The notes beneath the pieces were generated by a model. It had not been told where the DNA came from. It saw nothing but the letters and a program-made list of their open reading frames with translations, and ran no database searches. From RGIG4576 sp045656705 (GTDB taxonomy: Bacteria; Bacteroidota; Bacteroidia; Bacteroidales; Muribaculaceae): 64,000 bases of DNA. Shown here one piece after another: positions 1-7,414 of this stretch. The translations under genes were made by a program, and so were the position numbers. Numbering within the stretch: position 1 is the stretch's first letter; every line of letters begins with the position of its first letter. Where the stretch lies: NCBI GenBank assembly GCA_045656705.1, contig JAZORR010000031.1, positions 27,152-91,151 of the forward strand. The letters are read 5' to 3'.

Positions 1-432
1 TTTGCTGAAAACAAGGGTGAATTCTACACTAAGAAGTATCCTGGTAAGGAAGGTGCATCAGTGCCTCGTTTCAACAACATTTGCTTGATCCGTCTATCTG
101 AATTGTACTTGACTCGTGCTGAGGCTCTTCTAAATGGCGCTAAGATTGCAGGTGTTTCTGCTCAAATGGATTTGGATGCTATCCGCACTATCCGTGGTTG
201 CGAATCTATCGCTGCTACAAGTGCAAACATCTTCGACGAACGTCGTCGTGAGCTTGCATTCGAAGGTCATGGTTTCTTCGATTTCCACCGTTCTAAGAAG
301 GGTGTAACTCGTACCGACTTCCACGAATCAAAGAACCAAAACGTACCATTCCCAAGTCATCAATGGGCATTGCCAATTCCACAACACGAAATGGACGTAA
401 ACCCTAACATGGTACAAAACGAAGGTTATTAA
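1..432 (+). CDS. SusD/RagB-family nutrient-binding lipoprotein, C-terminal part
   Basis: The reading frame is open from the first base, so this is the 3' end (143 codons) of a longer gene whose start lies outside the window. The C-terminal part of SusD proteins is visible: the NNICLIRLSELYLTRAEALL helix, in which family members carry the conserved R-x-x-E-x-Y-L-x-x-A-E pattern, and the ERRRELAFEGHGFFDFHR block. SusD proteins are outer-membrane lipoproteins that sit as a lid on a SusC TonB transporter and bind glycans or peptides. A SusC gene is therefore expected just upstream. Two surface lipoprotein genes follow at 22 and 24 bp and probably share the transcript. Confidence 0.93.
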   Translation, partial: FAENKGEFYTKKYPGKEGASVPRFNNICLIRLSELYLTRAEALLNGAKIAGVSAQMDLDAIRTIRGCESIAATSANIFDERRRELAFEGHGFFDFHRSKKGVTRTDFHESKNQNVPFPSHQWALPIPQHEMDVNPNMVQNEGY

Positions 433-454
433 TCATTTAATCGAGAATTAGAAA

Positions 455-1324
455 ATGAAAAAGTTTAATTTTATATATGGTGCAGTGGCTGCAGTTGCGA
501 TGATGTTCGCTTCTTGTAACCTTAATAACCAACCAAAATTTGATGATGCCGATGCTTTCGTAGCATTCAATAAGTCAGCTATTAGCGTTGACGAATTCGG
601 CGGATCAGTTGATGTGCCTGTATTGCTAACTTCTCTTGCTGGTCTTGAGGGTACTGCTACTATCGAAGTAGTAGATTCTCTTACTACAGCTAAGGCTGGT
701 GTGCATTATTCTATCGTAGGCGAAAAGTCATTGAGCTTCACTAAGGATGCTCCTCTTCAAAACTTGAAGATCAATGTTATTGACAACTCTGAGTTTGAAG
801 GCGACAAAGTGCTTGTGCTTAATATCATTGAAGCAAATGGTGCTAATCTTGGTGCTAATACTACTTGTACTATCACATTTGTCGACGACGAACACCCTCT
901 TGGTTTCATGTTGGGTACATACTCTTGTCAAGCACAATCTAACTTCAACGATGTTGTTGAATACAATGTAGTTCTTGAAAAGGATGCTAAGGATATCAAT
1001 ACAGTTTGGGTTAGCAATATGGTGCCTGGTGGTACTAACCAAAAGATTTACGGTATCGTAAACGAAGACAGAACTCAAGTTAAGTTCCCAGTTGACCAAA
1101 CTATTGCAACTTCAAGTTCTTACCCATCAATTCTTCTAAAGGGCTTCTATGCTGAAGATCAATCAGAAATCCCAACTGGTGGTTACATCACTGGTAACAT
1201 TATCGAAGAAGAAGGTGTACTTTACATCGTAATTGAAGACTTCTACGGATCTTGCGTATTTGATGCGTCAGGTGCTCAATTAGGTTGGTATGAATTGTTG
1301 CTATACTCTGTATGGGCAAAATAA
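455..1324 (+). CDS. Surface lipoprotein with Calx-beta/DUF4843-like domain
   Basis: This 289-residue protein has a lipoprotein signal peptide with the lipobox MMFASC (Cys21). Residues about 30-150 resemble a Calx-beta or DUF4843 fold: repeated beta strands, a hydrophobic FVAFNKSAISVDEFGG start, a GVHYSIVGEKSLSFTKDA centre and a closing TCTITFVDDEHP strand. The C-terminal half (about 155-289) is beta-rich and not recognised. It lies between the SusD gene and another lipoprotein gene, so it is probably an accessory surface ligand-binding protein of that uptake system. The ligand cannot be read from the sequence. Confidence 0.8.
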   Translation: MKKFNFIYGAVAAVAMMFASCNLNNQPKFDDADAFVAFNKSAISVDEFGGSVDVPVLLTSLAGLEGTATIEVVDSLTTAKAGVHYSIVGEKSLSFTKDAPLQNLKINVIDNSEFEGDKVLVLNIIEANGANLGANTTCTITFVDDEHPLGFMLGTYSCQAQSNFNDVVEYNVVLEKDAKDINTVWVSNMVPGGTNQKIYGIVNEDRTQVKFPVDQTIATSSSYPSILLKGFYAEDQSEIPTGGYITGNIIEEEGVLYIVIEDFYGSCVFDASGAQLGWYELLLYSVWAK

Positions 1325-1348
1325 TTAACTATTAATTGGATTTAAATT

Positions 1349-3034
1349 ATGAAGAAGATTTTATATAGCTTAATGGCGATTGCAGGCTTGATGACTACAA
1401 GCTGCATCAGCTTCGACGACCCTGTTGCAGAGAATTATGGCGTTGGTCCTGCTGCTACTATTGCAGTATCTGAAGTTTCTGACTCTGCTTTCACTTTCAC
1501 AGTGAATCCAGGTGAAAATGCTCTTTACTACTCTATCCTTGTAGACCAATCAGCTGATACTGTGGCTGTGGATGCTGCAAATCTATTGAGTGGTGCATAT
1601 TCAAGTGTTTTCAATGTAGTTGTTAACACTGAGAAAGCTAAAACTTTCACTTACAACATGCGTAATGCTGCTGGTGCTCCTATCTGTATGCCTGGTAAGA
1701 CTTACCAAATCTATGCTGTAGCTGCTACAGATAAGGGTGTTGTTGGTGAAGTAGCTGTGAAGACTGTGTCTACTACCGACCAATTGGCTCCTCGTCCAGT
1801 GGATTATATGTATGACGATGCTGAAAAGGCTATGCTTGTTGCATTCTCTGAACCAGTGAAGCTTGGTGAAGGTGCATTCAAGGTGGTTTCTTACAAGTAT
1901 CAAGACCTTATCAGTGGTAAGACTGCTGGTGAACAAATCGAAGTTTCTCAAGTGTTGATCGACGAAGATATCATTGCTATCTATGCTGAAACAGCTCCTG
2001 GTGCTTATGTAGCATTCAGCTGGGAAGCAGGCGCTTTGGTTGACGCTGCTGGTCATGGTTGTACTGCTTTGAATAGTGGTTTCAGCCTTGCTCAAGGTGA
2101 TTTCGTTGGTCTTGTAGGTCAAAATGAAACAGTAGGATTTGAAGTAACTGCTGAAAACGTTGAAAGTCCTGTATTGGGTTCAACTATCGAAGATGCTGCT
2201 GAATTCTTCGGTACTTTGTCATTCGACTTTGATGTATTTGTACCAAAGAATCCAGGTCTTGTGAAGGTTACTTACTCAAATGCTCAAACTTCTACTACTT
2301 ACAATCTTACTTATGGCGAAAACTGGGACGTAGATGGTCAATCATTTATGTTCATTCTTCCAGCAGAACCACAAGCAGGTGATGTTATCTCATTGAGCCT
2401 TGAAGCAGGTGTTATTACCGATGCTTATGGCAATCCAAATGCTGCTGTTGACTTCAACGAGGCTTGGACTATGAGTATGGGTGTTCCTGTAACTGATGCT
2501 ACTTTCACTGGTGTATTCGCAACAGAAGGTGTAAGTGAATATGATGGCACTGCATATAGCCTTGGTGATAATGTAGTTCTTACACGATTGCCAGAATATG
2601 ATACTGAATTTGATATTCCTGAAGGTGGTTGTTGCGTAGCTGTTTCAGATTTCATCCTTGAAGGTGCTGTTATACCTGCTTACTATGATTTGGCTAAAGG
2701 TAAGTTGTATATTGGTGCTTTCTACGCTGTAGGCGAAGTGGAAATGAAAGATGGTACTGTTTATGGTTCTATTACTTACTCTAAGAGTGGTAAAGATTGG
2801 ATTGAATTTAGCATTACTAAGGATGGTAAATTAGTATCTGATGACCTTCAATGGGTAGCAACTAACCTTGAATATACTCAAGCAGTTGGTTATCTTGACA
2901 AGTTCTCTACTACAACATTCACTAAGATAGCTGATGCTGATGCTGCTTCTGCTCCTGCTAAGGTGAAGAAGAACTTCGCTCCAAAGAGTGTAAATGTGAA
3001 AAGTGCAAAAAACTTGAGCCGTTTGGTTAAGTAA
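1349..3034 (+). CDS. Multi-domain surface lipoprotein with Ig-like folds
   Basis: This 561-residue protein starts with a lipoprotein signal peptide (lipobox LMTTSC, Cys19). The body is almost entirely beta-strand in character. It contains blocks typical of bacterial Ig-like/SwmB-type repeats (for example AYVAFSWEAGALVDAAGHG near 214-235 and GDVISLSLEAGVITDAYGN near 343-362). The C-terminus (about 525-561) is basic and polar. It is the last gene of the SusD operon and is followed by a strong terminator. No catalytic motif is visible, and a glycan- or peptide-binding surface role is inferred from position. The codon set is narrow (GCT, GGT, AAG, GAA), as in the two genes before it, which suggests high expression. 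Confidence 0.75.
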   Translation: MKKILYSLMAIAGLMTTSCISFDDPVAENYGVGPAATIAVSEVSDSAFTFTVNPGENALYYSILVDQSADTVAVDAANLLSGAYSSVFNVVVNTEKAKTFTYNMRNAAGAPICMPGKTYQIYAVAATDKGVVGEVAVKTVSTTDQLAPRPVDYMYDDAEKAMLVAFSEPVKLGEGAFKVVSYKYQDLISGKTAGEQIEVSQVLIDEDIIAIYAETAPGAYVAFSWEAGALVDAAGHGCTALNSGFSLAQGDFVGLVGQNETVGFEVTAENVESPVLGSTIEDAAEFFGTLSFDFDVFVPKNPGLVKVTYSNAQTSTTYNLTYGENWDVDGQSFMFILPAEPQAGDVISLSLEAGVITDAYGNPNAAVDFNEAWTMSMGVPVTDATFTGVFATEGVSEYDGTAYSLGDNVVLTRLPEYDTEFDIPEGGCCVAVSDFILEGAVIPAYYDLAKGKLYIGAFYAVGEVEMKDGTVYGSITYSKSGKDWIEFSITKDGKLVSDDLQWVATNLEYTQAVGYLDKFSTTTFTKIADADAASAPAKVKKNFAPKSVNVKSAKNLSRLVK

Positions 3035-3063
3035 TCGCACTATTTAACTCAAATAAGTGAAAA

Positions 3064-3107
3064 TGGGCTGTTCTCATGCGAGGACAGCCTATTTTTTTGC
3101 TTATTAT
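3064..3107 (+). terminator. Rho-independent terminator of the SusD operon
   Basis: A GGGCTGT/ACAGCC hairpin with a short loop is followed by a run of T, 30 bp after the stop of the last lipoprotein gene. Confidence 0.85.
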
Positions 3108-3149
3108 ATGTTGGTTTTAATGAAAAATATGGAATTTTGTGATGGATTG

Positions 3150-3180
3150 TTGTTGAATTGAAACTATTTCTTTATATTTG
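3150..3180 (+). promoter_or_regulatory. Bacteroidota-type promoter for the C10 protease
   Basis: TTG at 3150-3152 and TATATTTG at 3173-3180 are 20 bp apart, matching the -33/-7 pattern of the phylum. The start codon lies 40 bp downstream. Confidence 0.6.
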
Positions 3181-3220
3181 TAACTTGAATTAATATTAGA
3201 AATTAAAAATTGTAACATAT

Positions 3221-4792
3221 ATGAAGAAAATTACATTATCTATATTTGGCTTGATGCTTGCTTTTGCTGGAGGAGCAAAGGAAGTGTCACAAAACGAAGC
3301 TTCTGCTGTGGCTCTGCGTATGATGGCAGAGAAGGATGTTGTGGTGAATGGTGTGAGTGCTGTTACCCCAGTTAAGTATGAAGGCAAAACTGCTTATTAT
3401 GCAGTAAGCTTTGCTCCTGAAGGATGGGCATTGATTAGTGCCGACGATGTGGCTACGCCTCTTGTCGGATATTCGGCTACAGGTGATTACCCTGTGAATA
3501 ATTTGCCTGATAATATGAACGGTTGGCTTCAACTTAACGCTAAACAAATACTTGATTGTAGCGAATTGACCGACGAACGCCACATTGATTGGGATAGAAC
3601 ATCGGTGAAGCGCAATGCTAAAGGTGAAGTGAAGCAACAAGCTAAGATTTCTCCACTTATCAATGTAAATTGGGACCAAGGTAATCCTTATAATAAGTAT
3701 TGTCCGTCAAACGAAAGTGGTCGTGCTGTGGTGGGATGTGTAGCAGTAGCTATGGGACAGGCAATGACTGTGCCTCAATATCCACCTCGTCCACAAGGTT
3801 CAATTTCATTTTATTCGAGCTCTACTTACGGAAATATAAGTATTGATTTTACCAAAGAACCAGCCTATAATTGGGCTAACATTGTAAGTGGTGCTAATAG
3901 CAAGGACGATTTGGCTCGCTTATTGTGGCACTGTGGTATGTCAGTGAAAATGCAGTATAGTCCTGGTGGATCAGGTGCATTTACTGAAACAGTACCTGCT
4001 GCGATGAAAACTTATTTTGATTATCCATCTTCGGTGACTCATATTGCTCGTAGTAAATATGAAGATAAGGAATGGAACTCAATTCTTTTGAGTGAGCTTG
4101 AAGCAGGCCGTCCTGTGATTTATCACGGTAATCCAGCTGATGGTTCAGGTGGTCACGCGTTCAACCTTGATGGATATGATGGAGCTTTCTACCATGTGAA
4201 TTGGGGATGGGGTGGAGCTGGCAATGGTTACTTCTCGTTGGATAGGTTGGCTTCGGTAGTAGTGCCAGGGGGGCCTGAAATGGAATTTACAATTGGCCAT
4301 GGTATGGTGATTGGTATACGTGCTCGTACTACTGCTCCTACTAAGATTTCATTGTCAAATACTTCGGTAAGAGAAAAACAAGCTGCCGGTGCACTTGTGG
4401 GTGCAATATCAGTGGAATGTGACTACACAAATGTTACTTATACTTACAATGTGCAAGGTAAGAAGACAATGTTTGGCTATGCTGCTGCTCCATTTGAAGT
4501 GAAAAATGGCAACCTTGTGACTACTGCGTCAATCAATGCAGCTGATTATGAAGATATCGTAACTGGTAAGAGCTTGTGCAATATCACTATCACTGCTACC
4601 AATCATTTGGGCGAATCTATCAGTCGTCAATTCAATATTGAAATTAAGGCTTCAAGCGGTATCGAAGACGTAACGCTCAACGAAGACGCACCAGTAGAAT
4701 ATTACAACCTTCAAGGTGTGAAGGTGGAAAACCCTGAAAACGGTGTCTTCATCAAGCGACAAGGCAATAAAGCCACTAAGGTAGTGCTTTGA
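3221..4792 (+). CDS. Secreted C10-family cysteine peptidase (streptopain/SpeB-like)
   Basis: This 523-residue protein has a signal peptide (about 1-19), then a prodomain of the streptopain-inhibitor type (about 20-120, with YYAVSFAPEGWALISADDVA). The peptidase domain shows the catalytic Cys173 in VVGCVAVAMGQAM and His312 in GGHAFNLDGYDG, followed by the conserved YHVNWGWGGAGNGYFSLD. A beta-rich region (about 365-475) and a short terminal tail (YYNLQGVKVENPENGVFIKR, then a basic end) follow. This tail is common on secreted proteins of Bacteroidales and resembles a T9SS/surface-sorting end. The family consists of secreted proteases related to streptopain and interpain. The gene has its own promoter and appears to be transcribed alone. 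Both catalytic residues are present. Confidence 0.93.
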   Translation: MKKITLSIFGLMLAFAGGAKEVSQNEASAVALRMMAEKDVVVNGVSAVTPVKYEGKTAYYAVSFAPEGWALISADDVATPLVGYSATGDYPVNNLPDNMNGWLQLNAKQILDCSELTDERHIDWDRTSVKRNAKGEVKQQAKISPLINVNWDQGNPYNKYCPSNESGRAVVGCVAVAMGQAMTVPQYPPRPQGSISFYSSSTYGNISIDFTKEPAYNWANIVSGANSKDDLARLLWHCGMSVKMQYSPGGSGAFTETVPAAMKTYFDYPSSVTHIARSKYEDKEWNSILLSELEAGRPVIYHGNPADGSGGHAFNLDGYDGAFYHVNWGWGGAGNGYFSLDRLASVVVPGGPEMEFTIGHGMVIGIRARTTAPTKISLSNTSVREKQAAGALVGAISVECDYTNVTYTYNVQGKKTMFGYAAAPFEVKNGNLVTTASINAADYEDIVTGKSLCNITITATNHLGESISRQFNIEIKASSGIEDVTLNEDAPVEYYNLQGVKVENPENGVFIKRQGNKATKVVL

Positions 4793-4850
4793 TGAGAAGT
4801 GCGAGAATTAGATAGTATCTATATTCTATATTTACTATATCGATAAGTAT

Positions 4851-4871
4851 GGACGCACGGCTCGTGCGTCC
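4851..4871. repeat. Perfect REP-like palindrome
   Basis: GGACGCACG-gct-CGTGCGTCC is a perfect 9-bp stem with a 3-nt loop and no following T run, so it is not a typical terminator. A decayed relative (ACGGCCCGTGAGTCCGCC) lies near 28010-28028, which suggests a dispersed palindrome family. Confidence 0.7.
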
Positions 4872-4909
4872 GCTATTATATAATCATTAAACTTTTAAAA
4901 CGAGAAATT

Positions 4910-5572
4910 ATGAAAAAGGGTATTTTTACATTGTTGATGGCTGTGATGGCATTAGTAGCTAATGCCTATTCGCCAAACACAAAGTGGCCTTATATGATGG
5001 AGGATTTCCAAGAAGGTACACTCTATCGTGGTGCAGATTATAGCGTTGCGCAGTTTAATATCCATTATATGGGCAATGCGATTCATTTTATAAACCCCAA
5101 AGACGATAAAATATATGAGTCGCGTAAGACCGATATGGATAGCGTGGTGATTGCCGGAAGAAAGTTTGTGCTTGCTGATGACATGGTAATGGAAGTGTTG
5201 GGCGAATGTGGTGCCGATAAGGTGCTTAGATACGATTATGCCGATTTTAGCAATCTCACTCAAGCCACTGGTGCTTACGGAGCAAGTGCTAATAGTTCGG
5301 CTACACGCCAACTTACATCACTCGACCTTGCTGGTATGAACAATCCTCAACACGGTCTGATGCTTCAAGAAAAGAACGATGGCAAACAATTCTATGTGCG
5401 CACAAAATTCTATCTACAAATAGGCAATGCCGTAGTAGAGGCTAATAAAAAAGAAGTGGAAAAGATTTTGCCAGCCGACAAGAAAGATGCTTGGAAGCAA
5501 TTCTTGAAGAAGAACAAAATCAAATGGAAAAATGCCGAAAGCCTTCTTTCAGTGCTTGAATTTTTCAAATGA
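4910..5572 (+). CDS. Secreted protein of unknown function
   Basis: This 220-residue protein has a clear signal peptide (MKKGIFTLLMAVMALVANAY, cleavage near residue 19) and no lipobox Cys, so it is probably periplasmic or secreted. The mature part contains IHFINPKDDKIYESRKTDMD and an alkaline C-terminus rich in Lys (about 175-220: KEVEKILPADKKDAWKQFLK and KKNKIKWKNAESLL). I recognise no family. It stands alone between the protease and a terminator. Confidence 0.72.
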   Translation: MKKGIFTLLMAVMALVANAYSPNTKWPYMMEDFQEGTLYRGADYSVAQFNIHYMGNAIHFINPKDDKIYESRKTDMDSVVIAGRKFVLADDMVMEVLGECGADKVLRYDYADFSNLTQATGAYGASANSSATRQLTSLDLAGMNNPQHGLMLQEKNDGKQFYVRTKFYLQIGNAVVEANKKEVEKILPADKKDAWKQFLKKNKIKWKNAESLLSVLEFFK

Positions 5573-5599
5573 ATGAAATAGTATTAAACTAAAAATATT

Positions 5600-5648
5600 G
5601 ATGCAGACTTTAGAGTTTCGATAAACTTTATGGTCTGCATCGTTTATT
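5600..5648 (+). terminator. Long-stem terminator
   Basis: GATGCAGAC (5600-5608) pairs with GTCTGCATC (5633-5641), with a second inner AGAGTTT/AAACTTT stem, followed by GTTTATTTT. It closes the transcript of the preceding secreted protein and may also serve the convergent gene. Confidence 0.75.
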
Positions 5649-5698
5649 TTGTACGGTTGATAGGTGGAATTTCCTTGCCGATAATCAGAATAAGAACA

Positions 5699-6508
5699 TT
5701 AAAAACTGAGGTAACCTGAATTGGTGAGTGTTTCGGCGAAGATGGCTGCCATACGGTCTTGTATTTCGTGATCTTTTTTCGGATGCCAACCATAAACTAC
5801 TCCATTGATTTTTTCGAAGTCGATGGCATAGGTTGCCGACACTTGAGTGCCGTCTGGTAGGGGATTGTCCTTAGAAAATCCTATCTTGGTGTCGAATTCG
5901 CACACAGGTATGTTCCATTTCTTTGCGAGAAGTCGCACCGATTGGTTGTAGTCGGTGCGTGCGTCGTGCCAATGAGTTACGAGGATAACCTTGAATGGTT
6001 TTCCATTGGGATGGTTAAACCATTTCGATTTGTAGTTGTATTGCTGACGCTCACACATTTCTTTCCACATTTTAAGGATATAGTCGAGAAGCTGGGCATT
6101 GTTGTATTTCTTGAAAGGATTGGTGGGAGTGTTGAAAATGAAATTTTTAGTATAATCCGATACGCAATCTTTCAAACTATCACATTCATACACATTGCCA
6201 GCATTGGCCAATTGGATGGCGAGAATATCTACTTTTTCAAATTCTTCAAGAGTACAAAAGGAATGTTTCCATAGTTTCTCAGCGAAGTCAACCGGAACGA
6301 GCCCTCCTACTGCGCGATTAATAGAATTGCATTTTGCCATAAGACACCCATCGCCAAACCAACTATTGTCGGGCGACATAAGCGATGCTCCCATTGCTAT
6401 CACAGTGGCACGAGGAGTTATGTAGGGATTGATAACAGTAGGTGGCTCTTCGCTACATGAGCAAAGGAGCAACATTGAGGTTATAAGGTATAAAAGTTGT
6501 TTTATCAT
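5699..6508 (-). CDS. SGNH/GDSL-like lipoprotein (DUF5040-type)
   Basis: This 269-residue lipoprotein has a lipobox LLLCSC (Cys17 or 19). After about 35 residues comes TVIAMGASLMSPDNSW, which resembles block I of SGNH hydrolases with GAS in place of GDS. The end carries VVYGWHPKKDHEIQDRM, where the His lies in the usual block V position. In between are KVDILAIQLANAGNVYE and PFKVILVTHWHDARTDYN. Membership of the SGNH superfamily is inferred from these spaced motifs. The substrate is unknown; these enzymes often de-esterify glycans. The gene lies 42 bp downstream of the rhodanese gene on the same strand. Confidence 0.65.
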   Translation of the reverse strand: MIKQLLYLITSMLLLCSCSEEPPTVINPYITPRATVIAMGASLMSPDNSWFGDGCLMAKCNSINRAVGGLVPVDFAEKLWKHSFCTLEEFEKVDILAIQLANAGNVYECDSLKDCVSDYTKNFIFNTPTNPFKKYNNAQLLDYILKMWKEMCERQQYNYKSKWFNHPNGKPFKVILVTHWHDARTDYNQSVRLLAKKWNIPVCEFDTKIGFSKDNPLPDGTQVSATYAIDFEKINGVVYGWHPKKDHEIQDRMAAIFAETLTNSGYLSF

Positions 6509-6550
6509 TAAGAATGTTGATTTAAGGGTATAACAATTATATATTTATTT

Positions 6551-6937
6551 TTATCGTGAAGTCCAACCATTGTAACCCGATTCGAGTTCTACTACGGTGA
6601 AACCATTTTCTGTGAGGATTTTGGCAGCTGTTTTGCTACGTCGTCCGCTACGGCAGTAGATTGCTATGGTTTTATCTTTTTTCAATGTAGAATTAGCTAT
6701 GGTTGCAAAATCATTGCTTTTTACATCTATGTTGATAGCACGGTCGATGTGACCGTCGGCAAATTCTTGTGGAGTACGCACATCTACAAGTGTCACGCCT
6801 GTGGTATCGGCAATGATACTATCAAATTTTTCCACCGAAACTGATTGAAATGCAGTGGCAGATTGTTTTGTTTGATTTTGAGCGCAACTGATGAACGCGA
6901 TAGCAGCAATAACGATAGATATTAATAAAAGTTTCAT
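6551..6937 (-). CDS. Rhodanese-like lipoprotein (sulfurtransferase domain)
   Basis: This 128-residue protein has a lipobox AFISC (Cys18) and a single rhodanese domain: VTLVDVRTPQEFADGHIDRA (about 48-67) and the active-site loop YCRSGRRS with catalytic Cys95. Single-domain rhodaneses carry sulfane sulfur as a persulfide on this Cys. Its anchoring by a lipid implies an envelope location. The promoter on the minus strand (TATCTTTG) has the shared 20-bp palindromic motif upstream. The SGNH lipoprotein gene follows and may be co-transcribed. Confidence 0.9.
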   Translation of the reverse strand: MKLLLISIVIAAIAFISCAQNQTKQSATAFQSVSVEKFDSIIADTTGVTLVDVRTPQEFADGHIDRAINIDVKSNDFATIANSTLKKDKTIAIYCRSGRRSKTAAKILTENGFTVVELESGYNGWTSR

Positions 6938-6969
6938 ATTTGTTTTATAAAGGGTTTATAACTTTTGTG

Positions 6970-7015
6970 CAAAGATAATGATAAAAATAGTAGGGTGTTT
7001 CCTTAAAAAGGATAA
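6970..7015 (-). promoter_or_regulatory. Promoter of the rhodanese gene with conserved upstream palindrome
   Basis: On the minus strand, TATCTTTG occupies 6977-6970. Exactly 19 bp upstream of it ends the motif TTATCCTTTTTAAGGAAAC (7015-6997). The same motif stands 19 bp from the -7 box at 28110-28156 and 25 bp from it at 26392-26444. Confidence 0.6.
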
Positions 7016-7071
7016 TTAAAAAATTTTCTTTTATTTTTTTGAGAAATATTTCAGATTTGAAAGTAAAGTGC

Positions 7072-7079
7072 TAACTTTG
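7072..7079 (+). promoter_or_regulatory. -7 box of cobalamin operon 1
   Basis: TAACTTTG matches TANNTTTG and lies just before the riboswitch. No well-spaced TTG is present upstream. Confidence 0.5.
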
Positions 7080-7087
7080 TTATTGTA

Positions 7088-7262
7088 TTGGTGCGATAGC
7101 CTTTTCGAGGTGATTCGCTTAAAAGGGAATCAGGTGAGAATCCTGAACTGTCCCGCAGCTGTAAGTTTCGATTATAGCGTTGTTTACATTCTAAATGCCA
7201 CTGAGGCCTTGTGTCTTGGGAAGGCGTAACAACGGAAACAAGTCAGAAGACCTGCCTTTACA
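7088..7262 (+). ncRNA. Cobalamin riboswitch controlling operon 1
   Basis: The adenosylcobalamin aptamer core is clear: AAGGGAATCAGGTGAGAATC, then CCCGCAGCTGTAAG, a variable arm, and the B12 box AGTCAGAAGACCTGCC at 7241-7256. These elements repress B12 uptake genes when corrinoid is abundant. The downstream genes (TonB receptor, propeller lipoproteins) fit that regulon. Confidence 0.96.
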
Positions 7263-7274
7263 TTTAATTTTTTC

Positions 7275-7414
7275 AAAAGCTTACGAGGTATGAGCTTTGG
7301 AGAGTATAGACAAATGTAACGCAGCTGTCTTATTTTTCTTTATTTTCTGCCAAACTTATAAGGTGCGTCCATAAGTGTACTTATCACATTGACCATCCTC
7401 GTAGCTTTTTTAAT
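7275..7414 (+). promoter_or_regulatory. Possible riboswitch expression platform
   Basis: AAAAGCTTACGAGG (7275-7288) can pair with CCTCGTAGCTTTT (7397-7409), with one bulged base. The second arm ends 5 nt before the start codon at 7415 and runs into TTTTT. This long-range stem could hide the start or terminate the leader. The pairing is visible in the sequence; its function is inference. Confidence 0.4.

Noticed and set aside
1601..2122. 173-codon antisense frame inside the Ig-like lipoprotein gene
   Set aside because: It is a shadow of the real gene with unlikely composition and no promoter.
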